20,914 bases of DNA from CAYUAG01 sp964554015 (GTDB taxonomy: Bacteria > Zhuqueibacterota > QNDG01 > CAYUAG01): assembly GCA_964554015.1 (NCBI GenBank), contig CAZKMO010000052.1:1-20914 (forward strand), in the 5' to 3' direction. How positions within the stretch are numbered: the stretch's first letter is position 1; the number at the start of each line of letters is the position of its first letter. The position numbers and the translations under genes were made by a program. The notes beneath the pieces are model-generated. The model did no database searches. It saw only the letters and a list, made by a program, of their open reading frames with translations, and was not told the DNA's origin. Below, one piece after another: positions 8,126 through 16,707 of the stretch.

Positions 8126-9886
8126 TCACTTTTTATTACTCTCTTGAAATGGCTGGTATTCTATACCACTCCATTCCTGTCCCAAGGCTGAAGAAAACTC
8201 CAATACATTTAATCTTATCCCATGGACCAATACTGACATTATGGCTAAAAGAATATTTAATCCATGCCCTAAAACTAATATTAAAGGTGCTAAAAATCCA
8301 CTAGCCATACCATTAAAGGTTGAGGCTACTGCAACTGTTGCTACTCCTACAGCAAAAAGTCTGACATAGGACACAATATCGGAAAAACTTGAAATAATAT
8401 GTAACACAACTGTAAAAACCGAACCAAAAAATGCTTTTACAATATTTTTTTGAAAATTGGTAAAAAAACTGATAAGTAAAAATCCAATTATAAGTATGGG
8501 CGCAGTAAAAGATGATAAGGGATCACTTAATACTAAAAACTTTGTAACCTGAAACATACCTATAATAATTAAAACCCATCCAATATCTGCTAAGCATTTA
8601 ATATTTTTGCGATTTCTATAGGCTACTATCATGTGACCAATTGACAACTGAATCAAAGCCAGAATAAAAGTAAATCTCATCATAAATCTGACAGATTCCT
8701 GGGAATTATCAAAACTGTAAAAAGGATCGATAATGAACTGCTTTAAAAAACTATGTTCAACAATAAACTGAGAACCAAACCAGGTTCCGGTAAGCGTACC
8801 CCAAATTATGGTAGCAACACTTAGTACGCCAAATAAAATAAATGGCTCAGCCGGGGCTTTCTTAAATATTTTTCGCAATATTACTGTACCCAATAAAAAT
8901 AAAATCCCATACCCGGCATCTCCGATTATCATGGCATAGAATAAACTAAAAAAGATAAGAAATACAAAACTAATATCAATCTCTTTATACCCCGGTAAAA
9001 TACCCATGAATTTATACACCGGCTCTATTATGCGGAGTGCTTTGGGATTTTCTAACAGGGTAGGTACTTGGTTAGGATCATCCGGAACTTCCACCAAATA
9101 TCCCCAATCTTCTTTCTCTGCTTCCTTTTTGATTTCATCAATCCGTTTTTCGGGACAATATCCCTGTAAATACCCAAAACTTTCCTTTTGTCCCATAGAA
9201 ATGGCAACCTGGGTAAATTCAATCTTTTTATTTAATTCATCTTTATAACTAGTTAAACTATCACTGTATCTCGCAAGTTCTGCTAACTTCTTATTAATTT
9301 GATTTAATTTCCTGTTGATCTCTTTTATTTTCTTTTTAAGTTCTGTATAATCAATCCGAGGCATGGGATCTTCTTTATAATCCAGGAGATTTTCAGTTGA
9401 TTCGGAAAAGAAAATAATAAAATATCTTCCCTTATCCTCTTTTAAAAGCTGGATATTATCATTTTCACTTATCTGCTTATAACTTTTTTTATCTAAAATA
9501 TAAAAATGTAAATAAAGGTTACATTGCTGAATTTCCTGCAGAGAACTATATGAACCTTTTCCCCATCGCTCAAACCATTCCCTGGTTTTCTCCTGATCAT
9601 GCAGCTGCTGTTTCAGTTCCTGTTTTTTATCATTAAGTTCTAAAAATTCATTTATAATCTGGGAAGGATTTTTTGTTTTTTTACTCTCTGCCTTATTCCA
9701 TTCAATTATAATACTTAATACTTTATTTACATCAGAAACATTTTTCTCTAATAACTCAATGTCTTCTGAATCTGGTTTTTGCCCAAAGTGTACATGGATA
9801 ATGCCTAATTTACGTAACTTTTTCAGGGCTGTTTCTTTTTCTCTGCTACTCATGAACAGAGTTACTTTTTTCATGGAAACAATCAT
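8126..9886 (-). CDS. atpI: V-type ATP synthase subunit I (membrane stator, a-subunit)
   Basis: This 586-residue protein has an N-terminal cytoplasmic half of about 290 residues, rich in coiled coil (a long KIKEINRKLNQINKKLAEL stretch). A C-terminal half of about seven or eight membrane helices carries the ion half-channels. The two key arginines facing the rotor in the V-type family are recognisable: R509 in SYVRLFAVG and R558 in HGIRLNVLEF. This supports an active ion-translocating stator. The start ATG 9886 overlaps the stop of subunit D as ATGA, a coupled arrangement; an in-frame ATG at 9874 is an alternative. At 586 residues it is shorter than the roughly 650 of many homologues, the difference lying in the cytoplasmic arm. 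It works with subunit K in the membrane sector. Confidence 0.94.
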   Translation of the reverse strand: MIVSMKKVTLFMSSREKETALKKLRKLGIIHVHFGQKPDSEDIELLEKNVSDVNKVLSIIIEWNKAESKKTKNPSQIINEFLELNDKKQELKQQLHDQEKTREWFERWGKGSYSSLQEIQQCNLYLHFYILDKKSYKQISENDNIQLLKEDKGRYFIIFFSESTENLLDYKEDPMPRIDYTELKKKIKEINRKLNQINKKLAELARYSDSLTSYKDELNKKIEFTQVAISMGQKESFGYLQGYCPEKRIDEIKKEAEKEDWGYLVEVPDDPNQVPTLLENPKALRIIEPVYKFMGILPGYKEIDISFVFLIFFSLFYAMIIGDAGYGILFLLGTVILRKIFKKAPAEPFILFGVLSVATIIWGTLTGTWFGSQFIVEHSFLKQFIIDPFYSFDNSQESVRFMMRFTFILALIQLSIGHMIVAYRNRKNIKCLADIGWVLIIIGMFQVTKFLVLSDPLSSFTAPILIIGFLLISFFTNFQKNIVKAFFGSVFTVVLHIISSFSDIVSYVRLFAVGVATVAVASTFNGMASGFLAPLILVLGHGLNILLAIMSVLVHGIRLNVLEFSSALGQEWSGIEYQPFQESNKK

Positions 9887-10497
9887 ATCACTTCAGTCTG
9901 CTGTTTTTTTTGTTCAATTTTTGATTTTGCAATTTTACCTCTTACCACCTCGGCAGTTTGCTGATCCCCCAAGAAAATTCTTATTTTTCTAATATTTTCT
10001 TCAGCGTCAGGAATTTTAATCTCTTCAAATAATTTAATTCTCTGTATAGTTATTCGCAACTCATCTTGAAGGATTTCCCGCTGTCTATTTAATATTTCAA
10101 TTTCAATATTTCGTTTAATCTGCACCTGACATACCTGGATACCTTGGTCTATCCAAAACGGAGTAGAAAATAAATCATAATCAATATCTTTAAAAATCAC
10201 ATCTTCAAATACTGGTATATCAATACCGGCAACATTATCTTCTTCCTCTTTAATCTCTTCTATTTGAATAAATTCTTCTATATCAATATCCTGGGCAAAA
10301 ACATCCACCCATTGTTTCACTTGATTGTGCAAAGTATTAATATCTTCTTTAATTTTCTCAATTTCTCTGACGATTCTGTGGATAACCTGAAGAAGCTGCT
10401 TTTTTTTCAACTCCAAAGTGGGTAAATAGCGGTAAAACCGTTTAAGATTTTCTTTCTGCCGTTTTAACTCATTTTTAGTTAATTTAACTTTCGCCAT
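9883..10497 (-). CDS. atpD: V-type ATP synthase subunit D (central rotor shaft)
   Basis: This 204-residue protein opens with the family signature KLTKNELKRQKENLKRF followed by RYLPTLELKKKQLLQ. It is alpha-helical at both ends, as expected for the long antiparallel coiled coil that turns inside the A3B3 head. Length fits the family (about 200-215). The ATG at 10497 has no clear Shine-Dalgarno; the 83-bp leader before it is a purine-rich simple repeat on the coding strand. The stop overlaps the start of subunit I by 4 bp (ATGA). Subunit F, which normally pairs with D in the shaft, has no gene in this window. Confidence 0.93.
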   Translation of the reverse strand: MAKVKLTKNELKRQKENLKRFYRYLPTLELKKKQLLQVIHRIVREIEKIKEDINTLHNQVKQWVDVFAQDIDIEEFIQIEEIKEEEDNVAGIDIPVFEDVIFKDIDYDLFSTPFWIDQGIQVCQVQIKRNIEIEILNRQREILQDELRITIQRIKLFEEIKIPDAEENIRKIRIFLGDQQTAEVVRGKIAKSKIEQKKQQTEVI

Positions 10498-10580
10498 ACA
10501 GAGTAATTTTTCTATTATTTTTTATTTTTTGTCTTTTTTCTTTTGTCTTTTTTCTTGCCCTATTTCCTATTCACTATTCC
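10498..10580 (-). repeat. Purine-rich simple repeat between V-ATPase B and D genes
   Basis: On the coding (minus) strand this gap is almost all A and G. It holds copies of an AAAAGACAAAAG-type unit next to a GGGAATAGTGAATAGG-type stretch. The 20-mer GTCTTTTTTCTTTTGTCTTT (plus strand, 10531-10550) occurs again exactly at 10672-10691 inside the B-subunit gene. It is the only gap of this size within the otherwise tightly packed ATPase operon and leaves subunit D without a visible ribosome site. Confidence 0.7.
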
Positions 10581-12026
10581 CTATCTCTCCATTTTCCCTG
10601 AATCTTTTTCTTTATCGTTTGAACTTTTTCTTTTTTCCTTTTTCCTTTCTCCTTCTTCCTTTTTGTCTTTTGTCTTTTTTCTTTTGTCTTTATCTGACTC
10701 AGTCTCTTTTTCAGCTTCATCCTCTTCACCCTTAAGGTCAGGCCAAAATTTCTTTATTAAATCACTGCGTAAATTAACCTCTCCCGGATCAAAATATTCC
10801 GCTAAAATTTTCCATCCCCGGTCCAGTGCTTCTTCCAAGGGTATATTAACCGCCAGATCCATCATATCAGATTCAAACTTTTTACCATATTGAATCAATT
10901 TATTATCCCATCCACTCATTCGAAATCCCATAGACCGCTTTTCTTCTGTTTCCTGATACTGGGCATAGAGTTGAATCATTCCATCCATAATAGCCCGATG
11001 ATCTTCTCTGGTATCTTTATTAACATTCTGTTTTAAACGGCTTAAGGAACCAAAGGGTTCAATACGTCCATTTCGTAAATAAAATTGTCCTTCCGTAATA
11101 TACCCGGTATTATCCGGTATGGGATGGGTAACATCATCACCAGGCATGGTGGTAACCGCCAGAATGGTAATTGCTCCCGCACCTTCAAAATCAACTGCTT
11201 TTTCATATCGTGCTGCTAACTGGCTGTACAGATCTCCCGGATATCCTCTATTTGAAGGCACCTGTTCCATGGTGATTGCTATCTCTTTCAAAGCATCTGA
11301 AAAATTGGTCATATCAGTTAAAAGAACCAGTACTTCTTTTCCTTTTAAAGCAAATTTTTCAGCAACCGCAAGAGCAAGATCCGGCACCATTAACCCTTCC
11401 ACCACTGGTTCCGAAGCTGTATGAATAAAAAATATTGATCTTCCCAGGGCACCCCCCTCTTCCAGGGTATTTCTGAAATACAAGTATTGATCAAACTTCA
11501 GACCGATACCTCCCAAGATAATCATATCCACTTCTGCTTGCAAAGCTATCCTGGCCAATAGTTCATTATATGGTTCTCCCGAGACTGAAAAAATAGGTAA
11601 TTTTTGAGATGCAACCAGAGAATTAAATACATCTATCATGGGAATATTGGTACGGATCATTCTCTTGGGAATTATTCTTTTGGCCGGATTAACCGTGGGA
11701 CCAGCTATGGGAATTAAATTTTCCTGCAAGTCAGGCCCGTTATCTCGAGGGATGCCACTACCGTTGAAAACCCGTCCCATCATATTTTCGGAAAAGGAAA
11801 CCTGCATGGGATGTCCCAAAAACTGCACTTCATCATTAGTAGCAACCCCTCTGCTTCCGGCAAATACCTGCAGGGAAACCAGATCTTCCTCCAGTTTAAT
11901 AACTTGGGCTAATGATTTTCCTCTCCGGGTAGTTATTTCAGCCAGTTCATTATAGGTAACATCCTTTGCCTTTACAGTTATTACATTCCCGGATATACTT
12001 AATATTTTATTATAAATCTTCTTCAT
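10581..12026 (-). CDS. atpB: V-type ATP synthase subunit B (non-catalytic head subunit) with charged C-terminal tail
   Basis: This 481-residue protein is the non-catalytic partner of subunit A in the A3B3 head. It lacks a Walker A loop and has SGEPYNELLARIALQ in its place, as is normal for B. The arginine of SLSRLKQNV, which reaches into the catalytic site of A in this family, is present. IMDGMIQLYAQYQ and the C-terminal helical domain (LIKKFWPDLKG) are also typical. The recognisable family sequence ends at about residue 432. The last ~49 residues are a low-complexity Lys/Glu/Asp/Ser tail encoded by the same repeat found in the following gap. ATG 12026 shares one base with the stop of subunit A (TAATG), and a GAGGGTG ribosome site lies just upstream. 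Confidence 0.95.
   Translation of the reverse strand: MKKIYNKILSISGNVITVKAKDVTYNELAEITTRRGKSLAQVIKLEEDLVSLQVFAGSRGVATNDEVQFLGHPMQVSFSENMMGRVFNGSGIPRDNGPDLQENLIPIAGPTVNPAKRIIPKRMIRTNIPMIDVFNSLVASQKLPIFSVSGEPYNELLARIALQAEVDMIILGGIGLKFDQYLYFRNTLEEGGALGRSIFFIHTASEPVVEGLMVPDLALAVAEKFALKGKEVLVLLTDMTNFSDALKEIAITMEQVPSNRGYPGDLYSQLAARYEKAVDFEGAGAITILAVTTMPGDDVTHPIPDNTGYITEGQFYLRNGRIEPFGSLSRLKQNVNKDTREDHRAIMDGMIQLYAQYQETEEKRSMGFRMSGWDNKLIQYGKKFESDMMDLAVNIPLEEALDRGWKILAEYFDPGEVNLRSDLIKKFWPDLKGEEDEAEKETESDKDKRKKTKDKKEEGERKKEKRKSSNDKEKDSGKMER
10584..10730 (-). repeat. Repeat-encoded low-complexity tail of V-ATPase subunit B
   Basis: This is codons 433-481 of the B gene. The plus-strand DNA is almost pure pyrimidine with repeated TTTTGTCTTTT units (10661-10692). 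It continues through CCATTTTCCC-type sequence into the gap, where the stop codon itself falls. A 16-mer, TTTTGTCTTTTGTCTT, at 10661-10676 is shared with the A-subunit tail at 12180-12195. The encoded peptide has alternating Lys and Glu/Asp runs and matches nothing conserved in subunit B. Confidence 0.65.
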
Positions 12027-13927
12027 TATTCACCCTCCCTCTCCGCATTTTCACCACCATAATCACTCCCTGAGGGTGAGCCACCTTTGTTCTCACTAGT
12101 GTTATTAGATTTTTGTTTCTCTTTACCATCACTATCCTTTGCCTCTGTTTTCTCCTCTTTTTGTTTTTTTTCTTTTTTATTTTGTCTTTTGTCTTCTTCT
12201 TTATTGATCATGCTCTGCAACAGAGAATTTATTTTCTTTTCTAGTTGTTTAAATGTGTCCGAATTCATTTCTGCATAATTCCAATCGATGTATGTTTGAC
12301 GAAGGTCATTAAAGAACTTCCTCGCTTCATCTTTAGATTTAAATTGAATGTCTGCCGATAAAATTTCATTTACTTTTGAAAATACATATTTTTGCCGTTC
12401 GGGAGAGGTGGCAGCATCTACTTTATCAAAAGCATTTTGCTGTAGATATATATTATCCAAAAATTCCGATTTCAAATAAATAACAAAATCATCAATAGAG
12501 GTTCCCTCTTCCCCCACCACTTGCATCATCTGATGAACTTCAGAACCTTTTCGTAATATCCGCTTTGCCTGTTCTATTAATTTTCTATCAATAAAACTGG
12601 TATATCTGGACCAGCTTTCCAGGGGATCTATGGACGGATACCGTCTGGCATTGGCTCTGTCCCGGGAAAGTCCATGAAAGGCTCCCACTACTTTTAAGGT
12701 TGATTGGGTTACTGGCTCATCAAAATTACCTCCGGCCGGACTTATGGTTCCTCCGATAGTGAGGCTGGCTTTTTCCCCGGACTCAAGCATCACATTTCCG
12801 GCCCGTTCGTAAAATTCAGCTACTCTGGATTCCAGATAGGCGGGGAAAGCCTCTTCTCCTGGTATTTCCTCCAACCTTCCGGAAAGCTCACGCATTGCCT
12901 GAGCCCACCTGGAAGTTGAATCTGCTAAAAGTAAAACATCCAGACCCATTTGTCGGTAATATTCACCTAAGGTAGTAGCTGTATAAACAGAAGCCTCTCG
13001 GGCTGCCACCGGCATGGAACTGGTATTGGCAATAATTATGGTTCTTTCCATTAAGGAACGCCCAGTACGGGGATCAGTAAGTTCCGGGAACTCTCTCATG
13101 GTCTCCACAACTTCTCCTGCCCGCTCTCCACAAGCTGCAATAACCACAATATCTACTTCTGCATACCTGCTGATAATTTGTTGCAGTACAGTCTTACCGG
13201 CACCAAATGGACCGGGTATACAATAGGTTCCCCCTTTTTCAATAGGGAAAAAAGTATCAATTATGCGCACTTTGGTAGTAAGAGATTCAGAAGGCAGGAT
13301 CCTCTCCTTATACACATCAATGGGAATTTTAACCGGCCAGGTAAAAACCATGGTCAATTCTTTTTTGTTCCCGTCTTTATCTACTATTTCTGCTATGGTA
13401 TCATAAACCTTATAATCACCTTCATCAGCTATAGATTTAATTTCAAAGTCTCCCTCTAGATTAAAAGGGACCATTATTTTATGATTAAATTGCCCCTCTT
13501 TCACATATCCTAAACTCTGTGCATTTCTGACAGTATCCCCCTTATTCACTTCAGGTTTGAAATGCCAATTTTTTTCCTTATCAAGGGCATCTAACACCAC
13601 TCCCCGGGGAAGGAAAAAACCAAATTCTTCTGCCACCTCAGGAAGGGGATTCTGCAATCCATCATAAATTTGTCCCAGAATTCCAGGACCTAGTTGCGCT
13701 GAAAGCATCTCACCCGTAAATTCCACCTTATCCCCTATTTTCAACTCTTTAGTACTTTCATAAACCTGTAAAAATGCATTATTACCCTGTATACGGATAA
13801 CTTCTGATTTTAAACGTTCTTCTCCTTTAAGAACATACCCTACTTCGTTCTGTACCACACTTCCATCAAAGCCTACTGTAAGCAAATTTCCGTTAATACC
13901 TTTAATTATTCCAATATTTTTTTCCAT
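12026..13927 (-). CDS. atpA: V-type ATP synthase subunit A (catalytic head subunit) with charged C-terminal tail
   Basis: This 633-residue protein is the catalytic ATPase subunit. The Walker A loop GPFGAGKT is at residues 239-246 (K245). The catalytic glutamate lies in GERAGE (E268), and ADSTSRWAQAMRE (about 335-347) forms the Walker B region. The ~90-residue insertion unique to A subunits lies at about 105-200, before KVRIIDTFFPIEKGG. All parts needed for catalysis are present. Family sequence ends at about residue 574; the remaining 59 residues are a Lys/Glu-rich then Gly/Ser-rich low-complexity tail, partly encoded by the TTTTGTC repeat. An AAGGA ribosome site precedes ATG 13927. It lies 12 bp after the DUF2764 gene and overlaps the B gene by one base. 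Confidence 0.96.
   Translation of the reverse strand: MEKNIGIIKGINGNLLTVGFDGSVVQNEVGYVLKGEERLKSEVIRIQGNNAFLQVYESTKELKIGDKVEFTGEMLSAQLGPGILGQIYDGLQNPLPEVAEEFGFFLPRGVVLDALDKEKNWHFKPEVNKGDTVRNAQSLGYVKEGQFNHKIMVPFNLEGDFEIKSIADEGDYKVYDTIAEIVDKDGNKKELTMVFTWPVKIPIDVYKERILPSESLTTKVRIIDTFFPIEKGGTYCIPGPFGAGKTVLQQIISRYAEVDIVVIAACGERAGEVVETMREFPELTDPRTGRSLMERTIIIANTSSMPVAAREASVYTATTLGEYYRQMGLDVLLLADSTSRWAQAMRELSGRLEEIPGEEAFPAYLESRVAEFYERAGNVMLESGEKASLTIGGTISPAGGNFDEPVTQSTLKVVGAFHGLSRDRANARRYPSIDPLESWSRYTSFIDRKLIEQAKRILRKGSEVHQMMQVVGEEGTSIDDFVIYLKSEFLDNIYLQQNAFDKVDAATSPERQKYVFSKVNEILSADIQFKSKDEARKFFNDLRQTYIDWNYAEMNSDTFKQLEKKINSLLQSMINKEEDKRQNKKEKKQKEEKTEAKDSDGKEKQKSNNTSENKGGSPSGSDYGGENAEREGE
12029..12205 (-). 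repeat. Low-complexity tail of V-ATPase subunit A, partly repeat-encoded
   Basis: This is codons 575-633 of the A gene. The first half encodes Lys/Glu/Asp-rich sequence from pyrimidine-rich plus-strand DNA and includes TTTTGTCTTTTGTCTT at 12180-12195, identical to 10661-10676 in the B tail. The second half encodes Ser/Gly/Asn-rich sequence and is not obviously repetitive. Neither half resembles the conserved end of A subunits. Confidence 0.55.
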
Positions 13928-13939
13928 TATTTTCCTTCA

Positions 13940-14464
13940 TTATTCTATGTCCGCATTATCTCTTTTATGGGATTTTTCATCCACGATGCGATTAAATCTC
14001 TCTTGTCCTTTCTCTTTATCAAAAACTGATAACTTACCCATAATCTGAAGCTGAAGATAGTATAAGACAACTGCATCTAAATCAAAATCATGCTCTCTGG
14101 CAAGTTTATCTATAAAGTTCCACCTGTATTGTAATAATATAGTTTCAATAGTAAGAGGATTTCCTTCTTTTACTAACTCTTCAGGGAAACTGGTTTTCTT
14201 TAATTGGGTCCCCTCTTTAACTGAACCACGATATTCCGCCAGAGCCTTACGTAAACCATATTCAAACTGTTTATATTTCCTGTAACTTTTTACTCCAATC
14301 TTATCTCTGGAAGTGGCATTAATATCAGTTTGAATCAATTTTTTATAATCCTTGGTTAAGAGCCATTTCTTAGCCTGTTCCAGAAAGTACTTTCTAGTTA
14401 TTCTTGATTTTTTCCCAAAATAAAGAGTAGGCAGTTGGGCAACCAAATAGTAATATCTATCCAT
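13940..14464 (-). CDS. DUF2764 family protein in V-type ATPase operon
   Basis: This 174-residue protein begins DRYYYLVAQLPTLYFGKK, the hallmark opening of DUF2764 proteins, which sit between the E and A genes in V-type ATPase operons of Bacteroidetes, spirochaetes and chlamydiae. The rest is charged and helical, ending in a region around LLQYRWNFIDKLAREHDF and VLYYLQLQIMGKL. No signal peptide or membrane helix is seen, so it should be cytoplasmic. The ATG at 14464 overlaps the end of the E gene by 8 bp and the A gene follows after 12 bp. The slot is where the C (d-like) subunit is found in other operons, and C, F and G genes are absent here. A structural role replacing subunit C is plausible but inferred. 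Confidence 0.85.
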   Translation of the reverse strand: MDRYYYLVAQLPTLYFGKKSRITRKYFLEQAKKWLLTKDYKKLIQTDINATSRDKIGVKSYRKYKQFEYGLRKALAEYRGSVKEGTQLKKTSFPEELVKEGNPLTIETILLQYRWNFIDKLAREHDFDLDAVVLYYLQLQIMGKLSVFDKEKGQERFNRIVDEKSHKRDNADIE

Positions 14465-15059
14465 TCTTTTCTTCCAAAATTTCTCTTAAGCGTGGATTTA
14501 CATATTTCATGAGTAATTCTACAATACTTTCTTCGCTAAAATCATAGTACACATTTCCTTCTTTCAACCCAATCCGAAAACCATGTGAAATTCCTTTATC
14601 CACCTTAATAGTTATTCCCTCTTTTATATCTTCCTTTAAAGATGAGGATATCAGTTTTTCAACCTCTTTTTTGTCCTTTTCACTCAGTTTTACTTCTTCA
14701 ATTTCTCCTTCTTTCCATTTTTCCATCATGTTCAAAATTACTTCTTTTATAAAATCAGGAGTGAGTGCCGAAGAAACTTCTCTTTTAAAAACATTATCAA
14801 ATAAATTAATGATACTGTTTTTTACCTGCAACATAGTATCCCGAGAAGCTTGTTTTAAAGAAACTTTTGAACTGTCTTCCATTTTTTGTATCTGCTTTCT
14901 AGCATTTGCCATAATCTCATCAGCTTTTTCCTGAGCCTCATTAATTTTTTTATCAGCTTCTTTTTGGGCTTCTTTTAATTTTTTATCTGCTTGCTTTTTA
15001 GCATCCTCAACACCTTCTTTTTTTATTTTCTCAATAATATTATCAAGTTTTGTATCCAT
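14457..15059 (-). CDS. atpE: V-type ATP synthase subunit E (peripheral stalk)
   Basis: This 200-residue protein has a long N-terminal Lys/Glu/Ala-rich helix (about residues 1-75, repeated KEAQKEADKK-type units). A globular C-terminal domain follows (about 90-200), containing GFRIGLKEGNVYYDFSEESI and ELLMKYVNPRLREIL, as in the head-binding end of subunit E. It forms the peripheral stalk linking the head to subunit I; its usual partner G/H has no gene here. It is the first gene of the ATPase operon, with AAAGGA upstream of ATG 15059 and 272 bp of non-coding sequence before it. Confidence 0.9.
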   Translation of the reverse strand: MDTKLDNIIEKIKKEGVEDAKKQADKKLKEAQKEADKKINEAQEKADEIMANARKQIQKMEDSSKVSLKQASRDTMLQVKNSIINLFDNVFKREVSSALTPDFIKEVILNMMEKWKEGEIEEVKLSEKDKKEVEKLISSSLKEDIKEGITIKVDKGISHGFRIGLKEGNVYYDFSEESIVELLMKYVNPRLREILEEKNG

Positions 15060-15331
15060 TTATATATCCTTTCCACTCTAAATTACAAGTATTTACAATC
15101 TCAGGCTTTATTACATATACTAAGCTACATATATATAAAAAACAAGAAAAAAATCGATACTTTGCATTTAATTATTTTTATTGGTATAAAATGTAACTAT
15201 GAATTTTTATGATGCCATAGTAATTGTTTTGAAGGCTCTAAATAATTATCATTCATTTATAGAAGATCATATCTTCTTCCTGAACTAAATTATCTATAAG
15301 TAATTGTATATGTATAAAATAGTGCAAAACA
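15060..15331. other. Intergenic gap between bactofilin and V-ATPase operons, weak promoter candidate
   Basis: This 272-bp AT-rich gap has no coding potential. A weak minus-strand promoter match is TTGTTT (15140-15145), a 17-bp spacer, then TAGTAT (15117-15122), about 55 nt before the E gene; the -35 is poor. A perfect 7-bp inverted repeat AGAAGAT-CAT-ATCTTCT lies at 15261-15277, without a following U-run on either strand. It could be a weak hairpin or an operator. Confidence 0.3.
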
Positions 15332-15748
15332 TTAACTAGTGCTATTATTATTTCCAGTCTTAGTAAAATTCTTTTTAAAAGATTTCCCCTCTCTTTCTTT
15401 CATGTTACATTTACCATTAAAATGAGCTCCCTCGTCTACAACCAGTTGAAGAGCTGTAATATCTCCTTCGATTGATGCTGTGGATTCCAAAAATACTTTT
15501 TCGGAAGCAAAAACATTACCCTTCACTGTACCACCCATAAGAACATTCCTGGCTGTAACCTTACCTTCTATGGTACCATCTTTTCCAATAATTATGGTAT
15601 CTCTGGTTTTTACATCTCCCATAATGGTACCATCAATACGAAGACTATTTTTCAAGTGAAGGTTACCATTTATATCTGTATCCTTACCAATAATTGTACT
15701 TAGTTCTCCGCCTCTGCCAAAATCAGACTTACTCTTACCTTTTCTCAA
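15332..15748 (-). CDS. Bactofilin family cytoskeletal protein
   Basis: This protein of 138 residues has a central beta-helix core of repeated six-residue-like turns: GELSTIIGKDTDINGNLHL, SLRIDGTIMGDVKT, TIIIGKDGTIEGKV, VKGNVFASEKVFLES and ASIEGDITALQLVVDEGAHFNG. This is the standard bactofilin (DUF583) pattern. Bactofilins form non-polar filaments on the inner face of the membrane and recruit cell-wall or segregation proteins. I chose TTG at 15748 because AGGAG lies 8 nt upstream and the resulting N-terminus (MRKGKSKSDFGRGG) is the usual short basic leader. A GTG at 15817, overlapping the M23 stop as GTGA, would add 23 residues not typical of the family. The C-terminus is Lys/Asn-rich. It is the last gene of the parAB-M23 operon. 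Confidence 0.92.
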   Translation of the reverse strand: MRKGKSKSDFGRGGELSTIIGKDTDINGNLHLKNSLRIDGTIMGDVKTRDTIIIGKDGTIEGKVTARNVLMGGTVKGNVFASEKVFLESTASIEGDITALQLVVDEGAHFNGKCNMKEREGKSFKKNFTKTGNNNSTS

Positions 15749-15813
15749 TTTATTATCTCCTGTAATATTCAAATTTATACCCTTTAAATATATAAACAAT
15801 TCTTTATATCTTA

Positions 15814-16695
15814 TCACGGTCCCTCTTTACTCTGTATCGCATAAAGAAATTTTTCCGGATCCAAAGGTTCACCGTTTTTCCAAATTTCAAAATGAAGGTG
15901 AGGTGCAGAACTAATTCCCGAACTTCCCAGTAAGGCAATCGGATGCCCCCGTTTAACTTTCTGCCCTTGATTTACCAATAATTGCATGGCATGGGCATAA
16001 TAGGTATACAAACCATTACCATGATATATTATCACAACATTACCTAGTCCATGAGTCCAGTTTGCTAAAATGACAATCCCACCTCCCGAAGCCCTTATAA
16101 TAGAACCCCTTTCAGCAGCTATGTCAATACCCAGATGTTCATGTCCAACAAACCATCCTCCCCGCTGAAAATGAGTAGTTAAAAATCCCTCCACCGGAAG
16201 CATAGTAGGTAAATATTCGGGATCGTAATAATCACTTTCCTTTTTTCTGATAAAATAGAGATTGTTCTGATATTGCTGATTTTCACCTTGCTCTCCGGAT
16301 AATGTGAATGTATTCCTGTCTTCAGATAATATCCCATTCGGCAGTTGTTCTGTTCTATCCCATATTTCTTCTCCCTGTCCTCCCAATCCAAGGCTCTGCC
16401 CAAATGCTTTATTTATCTTTTCCTCCATTAAACGGATTTTCTTAAATTCTTCCGCTATCTTTTCAACCTTCATATTTTTCAGCTTCAGAGATTCATTTTC
16501 TTCCGATAATATTTTATTCTGTTTTCCTATTTTAAATAACCTATAAAAGCCAATTCCACTCATGATAATATAAAAACTAAAAATGCTCAGAAAAATGAGT
16601 AAAATTCTTCCCGTATTATAACTCATGGAATAACTTTTAGGTTCTCTGTCCTGATCAGGAACATATATTATGGAAAATATTCGTTTCCTTGCCAT
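15814..16695 (-). CDS. Membrane-anchored M23 (LytM-type) peptidoglycan endopeptidase
   Basis: This 293-residue protein has a short cytoplasmic N-terminus, one membrane helix at about residues 31-50, a coiled-coil region to about 95, a linker, then an M23 domain (about 175-285) facing the periplasm. The zinc ligands are intact: H187 and D191 in HLGID, and H268 in the HLHFE motif. H266 and H235 (YYAHA) complete the active site, so it should be an active endopeptidase cutting peptidoglycan cross-links. ATG 16695 follows parB by 12 bp. M23 enzymes of this build (such as LmdC) are known partners of bactofilins, and the bactofilin gene comes next. A role in localised wall remodelling is the natural inference. 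Confidence 0.92.
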   Translation of the reverse strand: MARKRIFSIIYVPDQDREPKSYSMSYNTGRILLIFLSIFSFYIIMSGIGFYRLFKIGKQNKILSEENESLKLKNMKVEKIAEEFKKIRLMEEKINKAFGQSLGLGGQGEEIWDRTEQLPNGILSEDRNTFTLSGEQGENQQYQNNLYFIRKKESDYYDPEYLPTMLPVEGFLTTHFQRGGWFVGHEHLGIDIAAERGSIIRASGGGIVILANWTHGLGNVVIIYHGNGLYTYYAHAMQLLVNQGQKVKRGHPIALLGSSGISSAPHLHFEIWKNGEPLDPEKFLYAIQSKEGP

Positions 16696-16707
16696 ATCTA
16701 CCTTATT

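Noticed and set aside
10377..10385. Perfect DnaA-box sequence TGTGGATAA
   Set aside because: It is single, inside the subunit D gene, with no cluster of boxes or AT-rich unwinding region, so it is not evidence for an origin.
10529..10893. Plus-strand open frames rich in Ser, Phe and Leu
   Set aside because: They are antisense to the B-subunit gene and exist because the pyrimidine-rich repeat lacks stops. They have no ribosome site or family features.
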